64,000 bases of DNA, taken from an uncultured Eubacteriales bacterium. Lineage in GTDB: Bacteria; Bacillota; Clostridia; Oscillospirales; Acutalibacteraceae. Every line of letters starts with the position of its first letter. Within the stretch, counting starts at the first letter, position 1. This document shows positions 62,624-64,000 of this stretch, piece by piece. Made by a program: the position numbers and the translations under genes. The stretch covers positions 78,683 through 142,682 of the forward strand of contig CAKUUD010000004.1 of NCBI GenBank assembly GCA_934692675.1, given 5' to 3'. The notes under the pieces were generated by a model that was not told the DNA's origin, made no database searches, and saw only the letters and a list, made by a program, of their open reading frames with translations.

Positions 62624-62653
62624 AGACTATAACTTTCAAATGAAATATGAAAG

Positions 62654-62684
62654 CGTTTGAGACTAATTCTCAGGCGTTTTTTAT
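62654..62684 (+). terminator. Rho-independent terminator of the ferritin-like gene
   Basis: Nine-bp stem CGTTTGAGA/TCTCAGGCG (two G-U pairs), loop of five, then TTTTTTATT. Confidence 0.75.
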
Positions 62685-62808
62685 TAGTATGGGGGGAGTT
62701 CGAATCCCCAAAAATGAAGCAAACCGCAACGGGCGTGGGGCATCGCACGAAAAAAGCCCAGTTCAAACAAGGTATTAACCCACTGAGAGCTGAAAGGAGG
62801 TAAAAATT

Positions 62809-63387
62809 ATGGCAAAAGACGGAACAAATCGAGGTGGTAGAAGAGTGAAAGCCGGAGGCAAACCGGCATCTTTAGCTGATAAAATATCATCAGGAAAATC
62901 AGCAAGAGTATTTGAACCATTTGATTTTGATATTGATGATAAATTTCAGCCTGATGACTTTGTGAATATGCCGCAGTTAGAAGGCGATAATATTCCAAAA
63001 CCGAGCGAATATTTAAGTGCCGAGCAAAAGGACGGAACGCACATCAAGGCAGATAAAATTTTCAAAGAGACGTGGCTATGGCTTAAAAAACGAAAATGTG
63101 AGAGCTTTGTAAATCCAAGGTTGGTTGAGGCATATTCGCGGGCGTTTGCGAGGTACGTTCAGTGTGAAGAAGCAATCAGCAAATTCGGATTTTTAGGTAA
63201 ACCCCCAACAACAGGTGCAGCAATAGCAAATCCATTTGTACAGATGAGTGTATCTTTCGGTAAGCAGGCAAATTTACTGTGGTACGAAATTTTTGATATC
63301 GTCAAGCAAAACTGCACCACAGAATTTGACGATACTCCGCAAGATAATGTGATGGAGCTACTTTTAACGGCAAGGAGGAAAAAATAA
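62809..63387 (+). CDS. Phage terminase small subunit, P27 family
   Basis: 192 residues: Gly/Arg-rich start (GTNRGGRRVKAGGKPASLAD), the P27 block ADKIFKETWLWLKKRKCESF and NPRLVEAYSRAFARYVQCEE, then FVQMSVSFGKQANLLW. It recognises phage DNA for packaging. AAAGGAGG ribosome site. Its presence after replication genes marks the block as prophage. Confidence 0.9.
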   Translation: MAKDGTNRGGRRVKAGGKPASLADKISSGKSARVFEPFDFDIDDKFQPDDFVNMPQLEGDNIPKPSEYLSAEQKDGTHIKADKIFKETWLWLKKRKCESFVNPRLVEAYSRAFARYVQCEEAISKFGFLGKPPTTGAAIANPFVQMSVSFGKQANLLWYEIFDIVKQNCTTEFDDTPQDNVMELLLTARRKK

Positions 63388-63390
63388 GAA

Positions 63391-63627
63391 GTGAATATGG
63401 ATGTAACGTGGTTTCTGACGGCGATTTCGCTATCGGGAACCCTTTTAAATATACAAAAAAATATATGGTGTTTTTATATTTGGTTAATTGGCGATATCCT
63501 TTGGTGTACGTTTGATTTTACGCAAGGTATGTATGGCAGAAGTGTACTAGATTTTATCCAGATTATTCTTGCAATTTGTGGAATTGTGTCGTGGAAAAAA
63601 GACAATAAAACTCGTGGAGGAGTGTAG
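63391..63627 (+). CDS. Small phage-encoded membrane protein, PnuC-like
   Basis: 78 residues, GTG start; two to three hydrophobic helices (WFLTAISLSGTLLNI, CFYIWLIGDILWCTF, FIQIILAICGIVSW). The N..K...CFYIW pattern resembles short PnuC (nicotinamide riboside transporter) relatives often found next to terminase genes in clostridial phages. Stop is two bases before the ParB gene. Confidence 0.65.
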   Translation: MNMDVTWFLTAISLSGTLLNIQKNIWCFYIWLIGDILWCTFDFTQGMYGRSVLDFIQIILAICGIVSWKKDNKTRGGV

Positions 63628-63629
63628 AA

Positions 63630-64000
63630 ATGAATGTAGAAAGAATAAAGATGTCAAAACTGAATCCAGCAAAGTATAATCCGAGAAAAGACTTAAAACC
63701 AGGCGATACCGAGTATGAAAAACTAAAAAGAAGTATGGCGGAGTTTGGATATATCGAACCGATTATCTGGAACAAACGAACAGGTAATATTGTGGGAGGT
63801 CACCAAAGGTATAAAATTCTCAAAGATATGAAATATAAAGAAGCTGAATGTGTAATTGTCGACTTAGATGATAACCGAGAAAAAGCTTTGAATGTGGCCT
63901 TAAATAGTCTTCCTTATAAACACTTCTTAGGCTACGAAAAAGGAGAAGATGGCGTGCCAAAGATTATAGAAAGCGAAGCTAAAATCGTAAGATTGATATA
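63630..64000 (+). CDS. Chimeric reading frame: ParB-like domain joined to a serine-recombinase segment (runs off the window)
   Basis: GGAGGAGTG precedes ATG 63630. Codons 1-91 are a ParB/Sulfiredoxin-type domain as found in front of phage DNA methylases (KLNPAKYNPRKDLKPGD, EFGYIEPIIWNKRTGNIVGG, HQRYKILKDM, then DDNREKALNVALN). At about 63905 the family match stops; instead of the usual ...NKISGDWD continuation the frame reads SLPYKHFLGYEKGEDGVPKI, IESEAKIVRLI, which is the recombinase-domain segment of large serine recombinases. The simplest reading is a deletion or recombination joining two genes of an eroded prophage. The rest lies outside the window. Confidence 0.75.
   Translation, partial: MNVERIKMSKLNPAKYNPRKDLKPGDTEYEKLKRSMAEFGYIEPIIWNKRTGNIVGGHQRYKILKDMKYKEAECVIVDLDDNREKALNVALNSLPYKHFLGYEKGEDGVPKIIESEAKIVRLI

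Noticed and set aside
62690..62716. GGGGGAGTTCGAATCCCC resembles a tRNA T-arm and shares GTTCGAATCCCC with the tRNA-Ala 3' part
   Set aside because: No acceptor, D or anticodon arm surrounds it, and 12 bases of the near-universal T-arm word are too little to call an attachment site. Worth comparing once the right end of the island is known.
1..64000. CRISPR arrays and rRNA genes
   Set aside because: I saw no regularly spaced direct repeats with unique spacers and no rRNA signature. The repeat clusters found are short words without spacer structure.

Overview
The window is AT-rich and reads as a low-GC Firmicute, most likely a clostridium (Oscillospirales-like): it carries spmA/spmB, an AbrB/SpoVT-type regulator, HrcA-type CIRCE control of groESL, and clostridial prophage genes. 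The left edge cuts through a Tlc-type ATP/ADP translocase, the signature protein of energy parasites such as Rickettsia and Chlamydia. A Firmicute with this gene is probably an intracellular symbiont or parasite of a eukaryote. From memory, ATP/ADP translocases have been reported in clostridial endosymbionts of termite-gut protists; I infer a similar lifestyle but cannot name the species.

Layout. 0-10 kb: tlc, a secreted BspA-like leucine-rich-repeat protein, and a housekeeping operon read leftward (nfo, a large metallophosphoesterase, a VanY-type peptidase, gltX, glnS). 10-24 kb: a 973-residue tandem-repeat protein with a double-glycine export leader, a surface-glycan operon (sugar transferase, DegT aminotransferase, O-antigen-ligase-like protein), a DUF421/DUF4363 pair, and a 1991-residue repeat protein. 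24-34 kb: groESL, mnmA, abrB, spmAB, a small Cys-rich peptide with its own double-glycine leader, and yebC-polA-rimI-tsaD. 34-39.6 kb: four tandem secreted paralogues and another secreted protein; together with the two giant proteins they look like host-interaction candidates.

39.8-64 kb: tRNA-Ala(CGC) marks the left edge of an accessory region. After it come inverted repeats, fragments of recD2 and of an IS200/IS605 transposase, then an apparent 11-gene leftward operon of about 15 kb (41-56 kb). This encodes a CYTH protein, two radical-SAM enzymes, a HIT protein, a DUF2797 protein, a triple fusion of cysteine desulfurase, SufU-like scaffold and nucleotidyltransferase, a thymidylate-kinase-like protein, an exported PEP-synthase-like ATP-grasp/phosphohistidine protein, an orphan protein, a PPDK relative whose ATP-binding residues are altered, and a small membrane protein. 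I know no described pathway with this set. The chemistry implied is sulfur mobilisation, radical SAM chemistry, nucleotide handling and pyrophosphate-type phosphoryl transfer, so an undescribed sulfur- or nucleotide-containing small molecule or cofactor-like product is my best guess. A metK fragment lies just upstream of it.

56.7-64 kb: an eroded prophage (DUF927 protein, VRR-NUC, DUF1492, broken HNH, RelBE-type toxin-antitoxin, ferritin-like protein, small terminase, and a ParB domain fused to a piece of serine recombinase). The islands of decay fit a genome undergoing reduction while keeping or gaining secreted and biosynthetic functions.
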